43,214 nucleotides of DNA from Elusimicrobiota bacterium (GCA_016212885.1 JACRDO010000026.1:1-43214); one strand, 5' to 3'. Shown: positions 16,092 through 25,577, numbered from the stretch's first letter. Numbers and translations are program-made. The notes: generated by a model not told the origin, from the sequence alone.

Positions 16092-17357
16092 ATGAAACTG
16101 TCGCGTCTAGCCGTGCCGGCGGCGTTGGTCTCTGCCGCCTTGTGCCTGACGTACGCCTTGTCGTCCGCGCAGAGCACCAAGAAGGCGCTGAAGGTCAATG
16201 TCACGGAGTGTCCGCCGGCTACCCTTGAGCTGAAAGGGCCCGACCGGGCCAGGCCGGAAGACGACATCACGCTGAAGATTTCCGCCATGAACGTTTCCGA
16301 CATCACGATGGACGGCGTCGGAGCCATCGGCGAGAGCGTAAAGGTCAAGCCGAAATGCTGCGGGAAGGTGACCTACACCATCCGGGGCCTCAGCCCCTGC
16401 GGCGCCGCGGTCAGGGCCTCCAAGGACATCAACGTGTCCAAGAGCAAGGTCTTCCTCTCCGGTAGCCGCTACAGCTCGTGGTCCACGGTGTGGAACTACA
16501 TGTCGTCGTATACCGTCGGGAGCAACGTGCAGTCTCTCGCCTCCCACGCTGCGGCGTCCCTCCGGGACGGCTTCGACGAGTTCCTGCAGTCGATGAGGTC
16601 CTGGCCGCGGAGCGCCGACGTGTTCCACCAGGCGCATTCCGGCGGGACCACCTACATCATCGACGAGATGGGCGAGATCCTCGGGACTCTGAACACCTGG
16701 TCCATATTCGGCAGCGGGCTTCCGGGCCTCAGCTACATGGGCAACCCCTGGGGCAACGGAGACTACAACAAGCTGTTCCTCGGAGACGCGACGCTGGCCC
16801 TCAACGGCATGACCTATGACGTGGTGGGCTTCGTCTCCGTGTCCCCGATCATCCTGGACCTCGACAACAACGGCAAGCCGGACGTGGACCAGGGACGCTG
16901 GCTGCCGCACCCGGACCGCTTCAACAAGGGCAAGGCCCTGGCCTTCGACATCAACGGGGACGGCTTCACCGAGGTCACGGAGTGGCTCGGCGTCGGCGAC
17001 GGACTGCTCGTGACGCTCAAGGACGGGCAGGTCAAAGGCGGCAACGAGCTCTTCGGGAACCCGATCGGATTCATCGACGGCTACCAGAAGCTCGGCCTGC
17101 AATTCGACAAGGATGAGAACGGCATTGTCGAGGGCGCGGAGCTGGAGAGCTTGCTGGTCTGGCAGGACAGCAACCGCAACGGCAAGGCCGAGAGCCAAGA
17201 ACTGCGGGGCGTCCAGTCGCTCGGGATCGCGAGCATCAGCACCCGGCACCAGAACCTGAAGAGCAGCTTCGTCATGAACGGGATTGAGCGCTCCACCTGG
17301 GACTGGTGGCCGACCTGCATGCTGGTCTACCCCAGCATGCTGGCCAAAGCCAAGTAG
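16092..17357 (+). CDS. Secreted EF-hand/calcium-binding-repeat protein, copy 2
   Basis: 421 aa, paralogue of the preceding gene in direct tandem. The signal peptide and first 60 residues are nearly identical. The same acidic repeats appear (DLDNNGKPDVDQG, DINGDGFTEVTEW, DKDENGIVEGAEL, DSNRNGKAESQEL), as does ERSTWDWWPTC. Residues about 128-170 differ almost entirely from copy 1 and lack its CPQC pair, which suggests that this segment decides specificity. The ATG at 16092 follows GGAGGGGTGGGT, the same context as in copy 1; the upstream in-frame ATG at 16017 falls in the duplicated promoter block. Function unknown. Confidence 0.8.
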   Translation: MKLSRLAVPAALVSAALCLTYALSSAQSTKKALKVNVTECPPATLELKGPDRARPEDDITLKISAMNVSDITMDGVGAIGESVKVKPKCCGKVTYTIRGLSPCGAAVRASKDINVSKSKVFLSGSRYSSWSTVWNYMSSYTVGSNVQSLASHAAASLRDGFDEFLQSMRSWPRSADVFHQAHSGGTTYIIDEMGEILGTLNTWSIFGSGLPGLSYMGNPWGNGDYNKLFLGDATLALNGMTYDVVGFVSVSPIILDLDNNGKPDVDQGRWLPHPDRFNKGKALAFDINGDGFTEVTEWLGVGDGLLVTLKDGQVKGGNELFGNPIGFIDGYQKLGLQFDKDENGIVEGAELESLLVWQDSNRNGKAESQELRGVQSLGIASISTRHQNLKSSFVMNGIERSTWDWWPTCMLVYPSMLAKAK

Positions 17358-17373
17358 GCATAGCCGCGCTCGA

Positions 17374-17413
17374 AAAGCGGGCCGCCCGGCATGGGGGGCC
17401 CGCTTTGGTTTTG
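17374..17413 (+). terminator. Rho-independent terminator, diverged copy
   Basis: Stem AAAGCGGGCCGCCC / GGGGGGCCCGCTTT with one mismatch and loop GGCAT, then GGTTTT. It is the copy-2 counterpart of the terminator at 15932. Confidence 0.8.
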
Positions 17414-17477
17414 ATTTATCCTCCGCCTTTTGGCTACAATCCATTCAACTAGGGTGAAGCGAATCCCAGGAGGGAAT

Positions 17478-18566
17478 ATGATGCTGTCGTCCAAACGCAT
17501 GCGTCTGATCGGAGCCGGGTTTCTGGCCTGCCTTCTTTTTGCGGGCGCGGCCTCGGCCGCGGGCAAGAATCCATGGCGGGGCGCCTTCTCTTTGACCCAC
17601 AGCAAGCTGGTCGATCTGGGGATCAACCCGGAATTCATCGTCGCAGTTCGGGTCCACAAGAACGCCCAGCGGGTGGTCCTCGCCGAGCACCGCCCCGGCG
17701 CCGATTCCCTGCTCCACGTCTTCGACGGAAAGGGCGCCCGGCTCTTCCAGGTGTCCGTCCCTTCCCCGCAGCTGGCCGATTTCGCGCTGAGCCCGGACGG
17801 CGAGAAGGCCTTCCTGGTGGGCAGCTACGGCAGCCGCTTCTACACGGCGGACCTGGCCAAGCGCCAAGCCAAGCTGACTTATTCCAGCGAGCCGGACCAG
17901 CCGGGGTTCAGGGCCCTGGCCCCCATCGGGATTTGGCAGAGCTCCAAAGGGCCGGTGGTCTACGGGTTGTTCTATGAGAGCGATAAAGTCTCGCGCGACC
18001 TGGGATTCGCCGCCTTCCCGGAGGACGGCCCGCCGGCCCTCGTGTTCGCCACGACGGCGCTGGAGAAGGAGTTCGACCGGGTGGTCTCCTACGCCCCGAA
18101 CCCCAGCCTGAAGTCCGTGCTCATCGTCAACCAGGACCCCCAGCCCCAGGACCCCGCCGCCAAGCCGAAAGAGCGGCGCCTCCACTTCGCGGAGATAGGC
18201 GGACGCCGCGTCGCATTGGACTCCGCCGCGGACGTGTTCGCGACGGCTTGGCTGCCGGACGGCAAGACCCTGGCCTATGTCCGCAAGAGCGAGAACGATT
18301 CCGAGCTGATCCTGCGCGAAGTCGAAGGCCAACCCAAGGCCGTCGCCCGCGGCCTGTTCTCTCCGGCCTTCCTGTCCGGAGGAAAGTGGATCGTGGCTTC
18401 GATGCTCCAGGAGAAGAAGCAGGAAGTGTGGGTCGCCAACCGTGCGACAGGAGAGCTGCTTCACATGGGCCTGCCCGAAGGCGCCTGCCTCTACAACGCC
18501 TCCCAGGACGGGAGCGCTTTGGTCGCCTGGGGGCCCTGGGGCATCCGCGCTTTCCGGTTCAGCTGA
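17478..18566 (+). CDS. Exported beta-propeller-like protein of unknown function
   Basis: 362 aa. The signal peptide is GAGFLACLLFAGAASA. The mature chain shows repeated beta-strand units with Asp-Gly turns (LSPDGEKAFLVGSYG, LPDGKTLAYVRKSE, ASQDGSALVAWG), the pattern of TolB- or WD40-like propellers. No catalytic motif is seen. Start: AGGAGGG 3 nt before the ATG at 17478, with TACAAT about 40 nt upstream as a possible -10. The Cys-rich gene at 18621 follows after 54 nt and may be in the same transcript. I do not recognise a specific family. Confidence 0.7.
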   Translation: MMLSSKRMRLIGAGFLACLLFAGAASAAGKNPWRGAFSLTHSKLVDLGINPEFIVAVRVHKNAQRVVLAEHRPGADSLLHVFDGKGARLFQVSVPSPQLADFALSPDGEKAFLVGSYGSRFYTADLAKRQAKLTYSSEPDQPGFRALAPIGIWQSSKGPVVYGLFYESDKVSRDLGFAAFPEDGPPALVFATTALEKEFDRVVSYAPNPSLKSVLIVNQDPQPQDPAAKPKERRLHFAEIGGRRVALDSAADVFATAWLPDGKTLAYVRKSENDSELILREVEGQPKAVARGLFSPAFLSGGKWIVASMLQEKKQEVWVANRATGELLHMGLPEGACLYNASQDGSALVAWGPWGIRAFRFS

Positions 18567-18620
18567 TTCCGGCGGCCGGAGAAAGGCTTTGGAAGTCGGA
18601 GAACCTTAAAGGAGGCAACC

Positions 18621-19100
18621 GTGGCAGGCTATCGCAAGAAGCGCAGAGGCCCGCAAGGACCGAATAAGAACGAGAAGAAGGTCCTACGTTCAAAGGACGC
18701 CCAGAAACAGGCGCTGGCGGCCGGCCTGCTGTCCGAAAAGTTCCCGTCCATCAAGCGCTTGAGCGTCCACCTGGTCTTTCGCAGCGCCCAGCAGCAGCTT
18801 CTTGACGAGAAGACCCTCCAGCTGGGGCCGACGGACCCCTGCCTCTTCGCCATGCCCTGTCCGGGCCGCTGCGGCACCGGCTCTTTCGACTTCACCGGGA
18901 AGGTGGAGGAGGCGGCGAGGTCCCTGCTCCCCTCTTCCGACAGCTCCGGGAAATGCGCGAAGCCCATCTTCGTAGGGTCCTCCGATCTCTGCGGCTGCGA
19001 GCTCAAGTGCCGGATGGACCTCGAGTACTTCCCGGACGCGGTCCCGGAGCCGCAGGAGCCCGCGGCAGCCGCGCCTCAGGACGCCTCCCCGGCCCCCTGA
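18621..19100 (+). CDS. Cys-rich protein with basic N-terminus, unknown
   Basis: 159 aa from a GTG start preceded by AAAGGAGG at 5 nt. The first 25 residues are very basic (YRKKRRGPQGPNKNEKK). The middle has several Cys: CLFAMPCPGRCGTGSFDF, then SGKCAKP and LCGCELKC, spaced to bind zinc or an iron-sulfur cluster. The tail is Pro/Ala-rich. No signal peptide. I do not know the family. Its stop codon TGA abuts the stop of the opposite-strand gene (TGATCA). Confidence 0.7.
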   Translation: MAGYRKKRRGPQGPNKNEKKVLRSKDAQKQALAAGLLSEKFPSIKRLSVHLVFRSAQQQLLDEKTLQLGPTDPCLFAMPCPGRCGTGSFDFTGKVEEAARSLLPSSDSSGKCAKPIFVGSSDLCGCELKCRMDLEYFPDAVPEPQEPAAAAPQDASPAP

Positions 19101-21575
19101 TCAGAACCTCGTCCAGCTCTTCGCGAGCTCGGCGACCTGCGGGTTGCCGCCCGAGTGGCAGCGCCGCCAATCCTCCCGCTCCGCCGGCTCCAAGGGCCGC
19201 CCCCTCTGCTTGAGGCATTGCCACAGGTAGAGGCGCCGCCGCGCCGCGGCGTCGCCGCGCTGGCCCTCTCCCTTGAGCAGCTCCGCTGAGCGGTTCAGCC
19301 AGAAAGCCTTGGGGGCCTCGTACTCCAGGATCGGGAACCGGTCTTCGTTGAGGGGCCCTTCGCCTGAGACGGCGCGCGCGGCCGCGTCGTCGGCGGCCTG
19401 GAGGCTCAGCAGGGTCGTCAGGCGCGAGATCCCGATCCGGGCGAGGTCCGCGCGGACCTCCCGGCGCTCGAAGGCGCGGGCCATGGCGGCGAAATCGGCC
19501 TCGACCGGCCCTCCCGAGCCCACGACCAGGAGGTCCTTCCCCGGCGTCGTCTCCCACAGCGAGAGGTCCTTGAACTCGGAGGCGAAGGTGCGCAGGACGA
19601 GGCGGAGCGAGGCGTCGTTCATTTCGTAGAGATGGAACCACTGGACGAAGAGGCCTCCGTCCTTCAGCCGCGCGCGCGCGTCGCGGTAGAACTCCCTCGT
19701 ATAAAGGCTGGCCGCGCCGGCGACCCAGGTATTGGAGGGCTCGCTGACGATCAGGTCGTAGCGGCGCCGCGCGGTCTTGAGGAAGGCCTTGGCGTCGTCT
19801 AAGATCACGTTCACGCGCGGGTCGCCGAGGGCGGAGCGGTTCTGCGCGGCGACGAGCCGCGCGGCCTCGGCAACCGCCCGCGAGATCTCCACGACGTCCA
19901 CGCGCTCGACCGGGTGCGCGAGCGCGGACCCGACCGTGACCCCGGAGCCCAGCCCGATGACCAGCGCCTCCCGCGACTGGGGCCTAAGGAGCAGGGGCAC
20001 GTGCGCCACCAGCATCTGGTTCGGCATGTCCCCGATGGTGCTCGCGTCCACCTTGCCGTTGATCTTGAGAGAGAGCCCTCCCCAGCGGTCGCGCTCCACG
20101 CTCACGGTGGCCTCCCGGTCGTCCTGGTAGAAGAGCATGGAGTCCCGGCCGGTCTGCTCGCGGTAGCGCGCGAAGCTCGGGTAGGCGCTGGCCAGGGGCG
20201 TGCGGAAATCCCCGCGCGTGAGCATCCGCAAATCCCAGGACCGCGCCCCCATGTCCGCGGCGGCCAGGGCCGCGGCGGCCAGGCCGACCGAGGCCGCCTT
20301 CATGAGCCAAGAGGCGCGCGCCGTAGAGACGACGACGAAGCCCGCGAGGACGCTCGCGGCCGCTCCAGCCGCGAAGACCCCGCGGAGCCCGAGGGCGCTC
20401 AGCAGCCAGAGCCCCCCGAGCGCCGCGCCCGCCACACAGCCGGCCGTGTTGAACGCCCAGAGCCGCCCGAGGTCCTTGCCGGCCCTCTCCCGCCGCGAGA
20501 GGGCGGCCGCGGCCAGCGGCAGGGTCATCCCGATCATGGCGGTCGGCGCGATCATCACGGCGAAGCAGAGCAGGAACTTGCCGGCCTCGAATAGGTAGAA
20601 GGTCAACGGGACCCGGTTGAAGAGGCCGCCCAGGATCAGCACCGCGTAGGGCAGGCGGTCGTAGAACGGGAGCGTGAGGGCGACCGCGGCTCCGGCGGCC
20701 AACTCGGCCAGCCCGAAGGCGAGATAGGGGGGGAGGGAGGAGACCGGGCGGCGCCGCGCCAGGGCCGCGCCCAGGGCGATGCCCGAGATGAAGGCCGCGA
20801 GCATGGCCGAGAACGAGTAGGCGGAGGAGCCTGTCACGACCGCGACCAGGCGCACCCAGGCGAGCTCGTAGACGAGCGAGATGAGGCCGCTGAGGAAGGC
20901 GGCGCCGAGCAGGATCTTTTTCAGCGGGTCAGGCAGGGCCGCGGGCTCCTCGGGTCCCGGAGCGGCGGGCCCAACGCCTCGATGGGAGGCCAGGGCCAGC
21001 GCGCCCAGGCCCGAGACCAGGTTGCCGGCTGCTGCCAGGCCCGTCGAAGCGTCGAGGCCGAAGCGGGGGATGAGCCAATAGCCGGCGGCCAGGCAGCCGG
21101 CCACGGCGCCCGCGCTGTTGACCGCATAGAGCCACGAAGCCGCCCTGCCGACCTCCTCCCCGCGGAGGGTGAGGTAGCGCCCGAGGGCCGGCAGGGTCGC
21201 GCCCATGAGGACCGTCGGAGGCAGGAGCACGGTTGCGATCAGGATGACCCTCAAGGCCGCCGCGGCCGAGGCCGGGGCCCCGGCGGAGAGCGCGGAAAGG
21301 TAGGCCCAGGACACGGCTCCGAGCCCGAAGAGGGGCAGGAGCCCGGCCAGCGCGAGAGCGAGCTCGAGCTTCGCGTAGAGCTTCAGGGGATCGGGGGAGC
21401 GGTCCGCGAAGGGCCCGAGCCAGGCTGCGCCGGCCGCGAGCCCGCCCAGGAACGTCGCGAGGACCACGGTGTTGGCGAGAGCCGTGCTGCCGAAGAGCAG
21501 GGCGAGGTATTTCGCCCACAGCACTTCATAGACCAGGCCGGTCGCGCCGGAGATGAAATAGATGAGGCTCAGCAA
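19101..21575 (-). CDS. Fused membrane domain and spermidine-synthase-like methyltransferase-fold protein
   Basis: 824 aa. Residues about 1-430 hold 12 or more membrane helices of MFS-like type (LATFLGGLAAGAAWLGPFADR). Residues about 480-720 form a SAM-dependent Rossmann domain of spermidine-synthase type: VIGLGSGVTVGSA, VDVVEIS, VILDDAKAFL and DLIVSEPSNTWVAG. This fusion family is widespread, but its product is rarely proven. The last 100 residues are helical and Arg-rich. The start is a TTG at 21575 with GAGGG 7 nt upstream; an in-frame stop lies beyond it and no ATG is available in between. Divergent from the PQQ-like lipoprotein gene. Confidence 0.82.
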   Translation of the reverse strand: MLSLIYFISGATGLVYEVLWAKYLALLFGSTALANTVVLATFLGGLAAGAAWLGPFADRSPDPLKLYAKLELALALAGLLPLFGLGAVSWAYLSALSAGAPASAAAALRVILIATVLLPPTVLMGATLPALGRYLTLRGEEVGRAASWLYAVNSAGAVAGCLAAGYWLIPRFGLDASTGLAAAGNLVSGLGALALASHRGVGPAAPGPEEPAALPDPLKKILLGAAFLSGLISLVYELAWVRLVAVVTGSSAYSFSAMLAAFISGIALGAALARRRPVSSLPPYLAFGLAELAAGAAVALTLPFYDRLPYAVLILGGLFNRVPLTFYLFEAGKFLLCFAVMIAPTAMIGMTLPLAAAALSRRERAGKDLGRLWAFNTAGCVAGAALGGLWLLSALGLRGVFAAGAAASVLAGFVVVSTARASWLMKAASVGLAAAALAAADMGARSWDLRMLTRGDFRTPLASAYPSFARYREQTGRDSMLFYQDDREATVSVERDRWGGLSLKINGKVDASTIGDMPNQMLVAHVPLLLRPQSREALVIGLGSGVTVGSALAHPVERVDVVEISRAVAEAARLVAAQNRSALGDPRVNVILDDAKAFLKTARRRYDLIVSEPSNTWVAGAASLYTREFYRDARARLKDGGLFVQWFHLYEMNDASLRLVLRTFASEFKDLSLWETTPGKDLLVVGSGGPVEADFAAMARAFERREVRADLARIGISRLTTLLSLQAADDAAARAVSGEGPLNEDRFPILEYEAPKAFWLNRSAELLKGEGQRGDAAARRRLYLWQCLKQRGRPLEPAEREDWRRCHSGGNPQVAELAKSWTRF

Positions 21576-21591
21576 AGCGTTTCCCTCAAAT

Positions 21592-21620
21592 TTGACAATA
21601 TGGAGCCAATGTTATTACAT
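21592..21620 (+). promoter_or_regulatory. Promoter candidate for PQQ-like lipoprotein gene
   Basis: TTGACA (21592-21597) is a perfect -35. A weak -10 falls at 21613-21620 (TATTAC or TTACAT). The first ATG of the frame (21619) overlaps this box, which favours the ATG at 21646. Confidence 0.45.
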
Positions 21621-21645
21621 GAGAGCGGAGAAGACAACAGTAAGA

Positions 21646-22977
21646 ATGCCCGATTCCCGCCGCGCCGCGGCCCTGCTCGCCGGAGCCTGCCTGCTGTCCC
21701 TGCCCGAGACCGGATGCAGGAAAAAGCCGGCCCCGGCCCAGCCCCCGCCGGCGCGATACGCGGACCTGTCCGCGCTTCGGAAAGCCGGGCTTGAGCGCGG
21801 CTTCTGGCCTGAGGCGCGCGGGGATTCCTGGGGCTCGAACCTGGCCCTCTTTCCCGGGCCCAAGTCCCCGCGTCTGAAGTGGACCCTGCGGGTCATCGAC
21901 GGCATCGAGCGCAGGTCCACCCTGCCCAAGCTGCTGGTCGGCGGCGAGGGCACGGTTTACGTGGAGACCATGGAAGTGGCGGCGTCCACCGATGAGCTCC
22001 ACGGGACAGCTTTCGTCGCTGCCGTGGACTCGAGCGGGAAGAAGCGCTGGAAGCACCCGTTCGGCGCGCCTCCGCTGGGGGACATGCTCCTGGGCCTTGA
22101 TGGGACCGTGTACGTCGTGCCGGATCCCGGCACGGACCTGCACGCCCTCAGCCCCCAAGGGGAGCTGCTGTGGACGCGCCGCATCTGCGACAAGATCTAC
22201 AGCCTTTCCATGCGGCCCGACGGAGACCTCCACCTGGTCGGCGCGGACCGGTCCCCGCAGACAGGAAGCCTCTCGGCCAGCAGCCTCTACCGCGTATCGA
22301 AAGACGGCAAGGTGGAGCGGGTCCAGACCGCGCTCGGCCCGGTCACCAGCCGCTTCCTCATCGGCCCCGGCGGGGAGAAATTCTTCCTGGCCGACGGGTC
22401 CCCGGGCCGCTTCCTCATCGCCTGGGGGCCCGATGACCGCGAGACGTGGCGCAAGCAGTTGTCCTCGCCTTACAGCGCGCTCCTCTTCCTCGCCAGCAAA
22501 GGGGACCGGCTCATGGCGGCCGACGTGCAGGAGTCCGGGGCCACCTCCCTCCTGGCTCTCGGCTTGGACGGCGCCAAGCGCTGGGCCCGCTCTTTCCCGG
22601 CCCAGAGCGTCCTGCTCGGGACCTGCGCGGGCATGGACGGCGAAGTCTATGCGGCCCTCATGAACGACCGGACCGGGAAAGGCGGATTCTCCGTGAAGGC
22701 GTTCAACGCCGAGGGCCGGGAGAAGTGGACCTACACCCCCGATGAGATGCCCTATCCGGGCTGGGACCTGATGGCGGACGCCGACGGAACGGTCTACGTC
22801 CAGGCCGATGACATCAACAAGACCACCCTCCACGCCGTCCGGCGGGGGAAGCTCAAGTGGCGCCTGGTGCTCCCCGGCGACGGCAGGATCGGCGGGGTCT
22901 TCGCCTCGGGCAAGGACGGCGCGATCTACCTCGTCACGTACAAAGGGCTCCTGCACTGCGTCGCGGGGGGCCGTTAG
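21646..22977 (+). CDS. PQQ-like beta-propeller lipoprotein
   Basis: 443 aa. The N-terminal signal (RRAAALLAGACLLSLPETGCRKK) ends in a Cys followed by Lys, Pro and Ala, a lipoprotein-like layout, though TGC preceded by Glu is not a canonical lipobox. The rest repeats the PQQ/outer-membrane-propeller unit: GEGTVYVE, GLDGTVYVV, LDGAKRWARSF, DADGTVYVQ and GKDGAIYLVTYKG. Such propellers mostly act as scaffolds, as in BamB, or as enzymes with PQQ; no PQQ-binding residues can be claimed. The ATG at 21646 is preferred over 21619 because of the promoter position. Confidence 0.75.
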   Translation: MPDSRRAAALLAGACLLSLPETGCRKKPAPAQPPPARYADLSALRKAGLERGFWPEARGDSWGSNLALFPGPKSPRLKWTLRVIDGIERRSTLPKLLVGGEGTVYVETMEVAASTDELHGTAFVAAVDSSGKKRWKHPFGAPPLGDMLLGLDGTVYVVPDPGTDLHALSPQGELLWTRRICDKIYSLSMRPDGDLHLVGADRSPQTGSLSASSLYRVSKDGKVERVQTALGPVTSRFLIGPGGEKFFLADGSPGRFLIAWGPDDRETWRKQLSSPYSALLFLASKGDRLMAADVQESGATSLLALGLDGAKRWARSFPAQSVLLGTCAGMDGEVYAALMNDRTGKGGFSVKAFNAEGREKWTYTPDEMPYPGWDLMADADGTVYVQADDINKTTLHAVRRGKLKWRLVLPGDGRIGGVFASGKDGAIYLVTYKGLLHCVAGGR

Positions 22978-23028
22978 AGCCCTCGACGTAAGACTTGCAT
23001 TTTCGCCCCGCTTCTGCTATCCTATTCT

Positions 23029-23105
23029 TGCGGGGTGGAGCAGTCCGGTAGCTCGCAAGGCTCATAACCTTGAGGTCGCTGGTTCAAATCCAGCCCCCGC
23101 ACCCA
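23029..23105 (+). tRNA. Initiator tRNA-fMet (CAU)
   Basis: 77 nt with encoded CCA. The anticodon CAT is at 23063-23065 in loop CTCATAA. D stem GAGC/GCTC has the A11-U24 pair typical of initiators. The anticodon stem is CAAGG/CCTTG, so one of the three usual G-C pairs is A-U. T arm GCTGG-TTCAAAT-CCAGC. The acceptor stem pairs U1 with A72 (not the usual C1-A72 mismatch) and position 73 reads C. Confidence 0.92.
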
Positions 23106-23143
23106 TTTAAGTTTCGAACCTGCGACGAGGCTGGCTGGACCGG

Positions 23144-23169
23144 CCCCTGGCAGAAGCCAGGGGTTTTTT
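23144..23169 (+). terminator. Rho-independent terminator of tRNA
   Basis: CCCCTGGC-AGAA-GCCAGGGG followed by TTTTTT. It lies 39 nt after the tRNA. Confidence 0.92.
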
Positions 23170-23217
23170 GTTTCAGGCGGGTTCTTCCGCGCTCTCCAAT
23201 GTGCTATAAACGCCTCT

Positions 23218-23493
23218 ATGGCTGACGTCTCCATCGAATATCCCAGCGAGGGAGAAGTCGTCCATTACCACGCCTACACCTTCCAGGTCAAGGTCGTGGA
23301 AGGGGCCCTGCACGTGCGGATATCGGTGGACGGGGGCCCGTGGCACCCCTGCCGCGAATCCATGGGCTTGTGGTGGTACGACTGGTGCGGCTACGCCTCC
23401 GGCGAGCACAAGGCCATGGCCCGCATCGAGAAGCGCGGGGAGATCGTCATCCACTCGGACCTGCGCCGGTTCAAGGTCGAATTGGAGCCCTGA
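23218..23493 (+). CDS. Small hypothetical protein, beta-rich
   Basis: 91 aa, no signal peptide. The pattern of alternating hydrophobic residues and tryptophans (LHVRISVDGGPWHPC, LWWYDWCGYASGEHKAMARIE) suggests a single Ig-like or carbohydrate-binding-type beta sandwich; I do not recognise the family. TATAAA stands 7 nt before the ATG, again a leaderless layout. It converges on glgX with a 2-nt gap. Because its neighbour makes glycogen-debranching enzyme, a glycan-related role is possible but unproven. Confidence 0.65.
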   Translation: MADVSIEYPSEGEVVHYHAYTFQVKVVEGALHVRISVDGGPWHPCRESMGLWWYDWCGYASGEHKAMARIEKRGEIVIHSDLRRFKVELEP

Positions 23494-23495
23494 AG

Positions 23496-25577
23496 CTATT
23501 TCCCGACCAGGACCACCACGCTCCTCGGATTGACGAGATAGTATCCCTGCGGGGCCAGAAGGACCTCCTTGCCGAAGTCCGCGAAGTCCTCTCCAGCCGG
23601 AAGGCTCGTGTCGATGATGCGGCGCCAGCGCTTGCCGCGCGGAGGCGCCGGGAGGGTCGCCCTGCCCAGGAGGTGGCCTGAGTTGTAGAGGAAGACGAGA
23701 GGGGTGTCGAGCATGAAGAAGAGCATCCGGCCCTCGGCGTCGTCCCAGCGCGGCGGCCCCAGCTCCGGGTCGAACCAGGCGATGTCCGGGATGCTCGAAC
23801 CCTCCGAGTCCTCGCCCGTGAGGAAGCGCCGCTTCTGCAGGACGGGGTAGAGCCGCGTCATCGCCACGGCCTTGCGCACGAAATCCGTGAAGTCCTCGTT
23901 GCGCTTGGCCAGGTCCCAGTCGAACCAGCTCAGCTCGTTGTCCTGGCAGTAGGTGTTGTTGTTGCCGTACTGCGTGCGCAGGAACTCGTCGCCCCCCAGG
24001 AGCATCGGCGTGCCGCAGGAGAAGAGCAGGTAGCAGACCTGGTTCTTCGCCAGCTGGCGGCGCAGGCGGGAGACGACCGGGTCGGTGGTGGGGCCTTCGG
24101 GGCCGCAGTTCCAGGAGTTGTTGTCGTTGGAGCCGTCCTGGTTGCCCTCGCCGTTCGCCTCGTTGTGCTTCTGGCTGTAGGTGGTGAGGTCGTTCAAGGT
24201 GAAGCCGTCGTGGCAGGTGATGAAGTTGATGCTGTTGTAGGCGGAGCGCCCGTCGTCGCCGTAGAGGTCGGCTGAGCCCGTCACGCGCCAGCCGACCTCG
24301 CGCAGCATGCCGCCGTCGCCCTTCCCGAAGCGGCGCATCGCGTCGCGGTAGCGGCCGTTCCACTCGGACCAGTCCACCGGGAAGTTGCCGACCTGATAGG
24401 TGCCGATGTCCCAGGGCTCGGCGATGAGCTTGACGCGGCTTAAGACCGGGTCCTGCGCCACGGCCGTGAAGAAACCGGCGGACTTATTGTACCCGCTCGT
24501 GTCGCGCCCGAGGACCGAGGCCAGGTCGAAGCGGAAGCCGTCCACGTGCATCCGCTTGACCCAGTAGCGCAGGGAATCCATGAGCAGGCGCACGACGGCG
24601 GAATCGCACGCGTTGAGGCTGTTGCCGCAGCCCGTGTAGTTGAGGTAGTAGCGCCCGGGCTGAGCGTGCGGGCCGGTCAGGGCGTAATAGGTCGGATTGT
24701 CGATGCCCCGCAAGGAGATCGTGGGGCCCAGCTCGCTGCCCTCGCCGGTGTGGTTGTAGACCACGTCGAGGATGACCTCGATGCCGGCCTTGTGGAGCTC
24801 GCGCACCAGGGTCTTGAACTCCTCCACCTGGCAGCCGGGGCGGCTGAGCGTCGAGTAGGAGGACTCGGGCGCGAAGAAGCCGATCGTGTTGTAGCCCCAG
24901 TAGTTGCTCAGGCCCTTCTCGGTCAGGAAGTCCTCGACGTAGGACTCCTGGATGGGCAGGAGCTCGACCGCGTTGACGCCCAGGGACTTGAGGTAGGGGA
25001 TCTTCTCGATGAAGCCCAGGTAGGTGCCGGGGCGGCTTACGCCGGAGTTCGCATTGGCGGTGAAGCCCTTCACGTGGACCTCGTAGATGATGAGCTTCTC
25101 AAGCGGGGTGTGCGGGGGCCGGACCCCCTGCCAGTCGAAGAAGTCCTCGACCACGATGCTCTTCGGCACGAGGCGCGAGTTGTCCGAGCCCTCGTGCGAG
25201 AGGTCCTTGAGCGGGGAATCCGGGTCGTAGGCCAGCAGGGAGTTGCGGACGTTCTTGAACTTCCCGGTCACCGCCTTGGCGTAGGGGTCCATGAGGAGCT
25301 TGTTGGCGTTGAACCGCATCCCGATCTCTGGCTTGAACTGCCCTTGGACCCGGTAGCCGTAGAGCTGGCCGCCCCTTAAGCCCTCGACGAAGACGTGCCA
25401 GATGAACCGGGTGCGGTTCTCGACGCGGATGACGTCGGTGGGGACGCCGGGTGGGTCGTCGAAGAGCAGCAGCTCGACGGCTTCCGCGCGGCGGGAGTAG
25501 AGGGTGAAATTGACGCCGTCCGGGGTCAGGGTGGCGCCGAGCGGATAGAACACTCCGGCAGAGATTTTCCTTGGCAT
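23496..25577 (-). CDS. glgX: Glycogen debranching enzyme GlgX
   Basis: 693 aa. The N-terminal CBM48 domain ([20 protein letters not shown]) is followed by a GH13 (beta/alpha)8 barrel. Region II has the nucleophile Asp ([13 protein letters not shown]), region III the acid/base Glu ([10 protein letters not shown]), and region IV the third Asp ([12 protein letters not shown]). GlgX hydrolyses alpha-1,6 branches of phosphorylase-limit glycogen. Length and motifs match the isoamylase/GlgX group. Promoter: TTGCCT, a 17-nt spacer and CATAAT, 9 nt before the ATG. No other glg gene is in the window. Confidence 0.95.
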   Translation of the reverse strand: MPRKISAGVFYPLGATLTPDGVNFTLYSRRAEAVELLLFDDPPGVPTDVIRVENRTRFIWHVFVEGLRGGQLYGYRVQGQFKPEIGMRFNANKLLMDPYAKAVTGKFKNVRNSLLAYDPDSPLKDLSHEGSDNSRLVPKSIVVEDFFDWQGVRPPHTPLEKLIIYEVHVKGFTANANSGVSRPGTYLGFIEKIPYLKSLGVNAVELLPIQESYVEDFLTEKGLSNYWGYNTIGFFAPESSYSTLSRPGCQVEEFKTLVRELHKAGIEVILDVVYNHTGEGSELGPTISLRGIDNPTYYALTGPHAQPGRYYLNYTGCGNSLNACDSAVVRLLMDSLRYWVKRMHVDGFRFDLASVLGRDTSGYNKSAGFFTAVAQDPVLSRVKLIAEPWDIGTYQVGNFPVDWSEWNGRYRDAMRRFGKGDGGMLREVGWRVTGSADLYGDDGRSAYNSINFITCHDGFTLNDLTTYSQKHNEANGEGNQDGSNDNNSWNCGPEGPTTDPVVSRLRRQLAKNQVCYLLFSCGTPMLLGGDEFLRTQYGNNNTYCQDNELSWFDWDLAKRNEDFTDFVRKAVAMTRLYPVLQKRRFLTGEDSEGSSIPDIAWFDPELGPPRWDDAEGRMLFFMLDTPLVFLYNSGHLLGRATLPAPPRGKRWRRIIDTSLPAGEDFADFGKEVLLAPQGYYLVNPRSVVVLVGK

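Larger units (their letters stand above)
14524..17413 (+). repeat. Tandem duplication of a whole transcription unit
   Basis: Two units, about 14524-15985 and 15990-17413, each hold the same AT-rich upstream block (start TGTAACT, GCGCGTAAAT, GGCATAAT, AGCAAAGAACGGCCG), a secreted EF-hand gene and a related terminator. The first 180 nt of the two coding regions differ at only a few bases, while the middle has diverged strongly. Confidence 0.85.
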
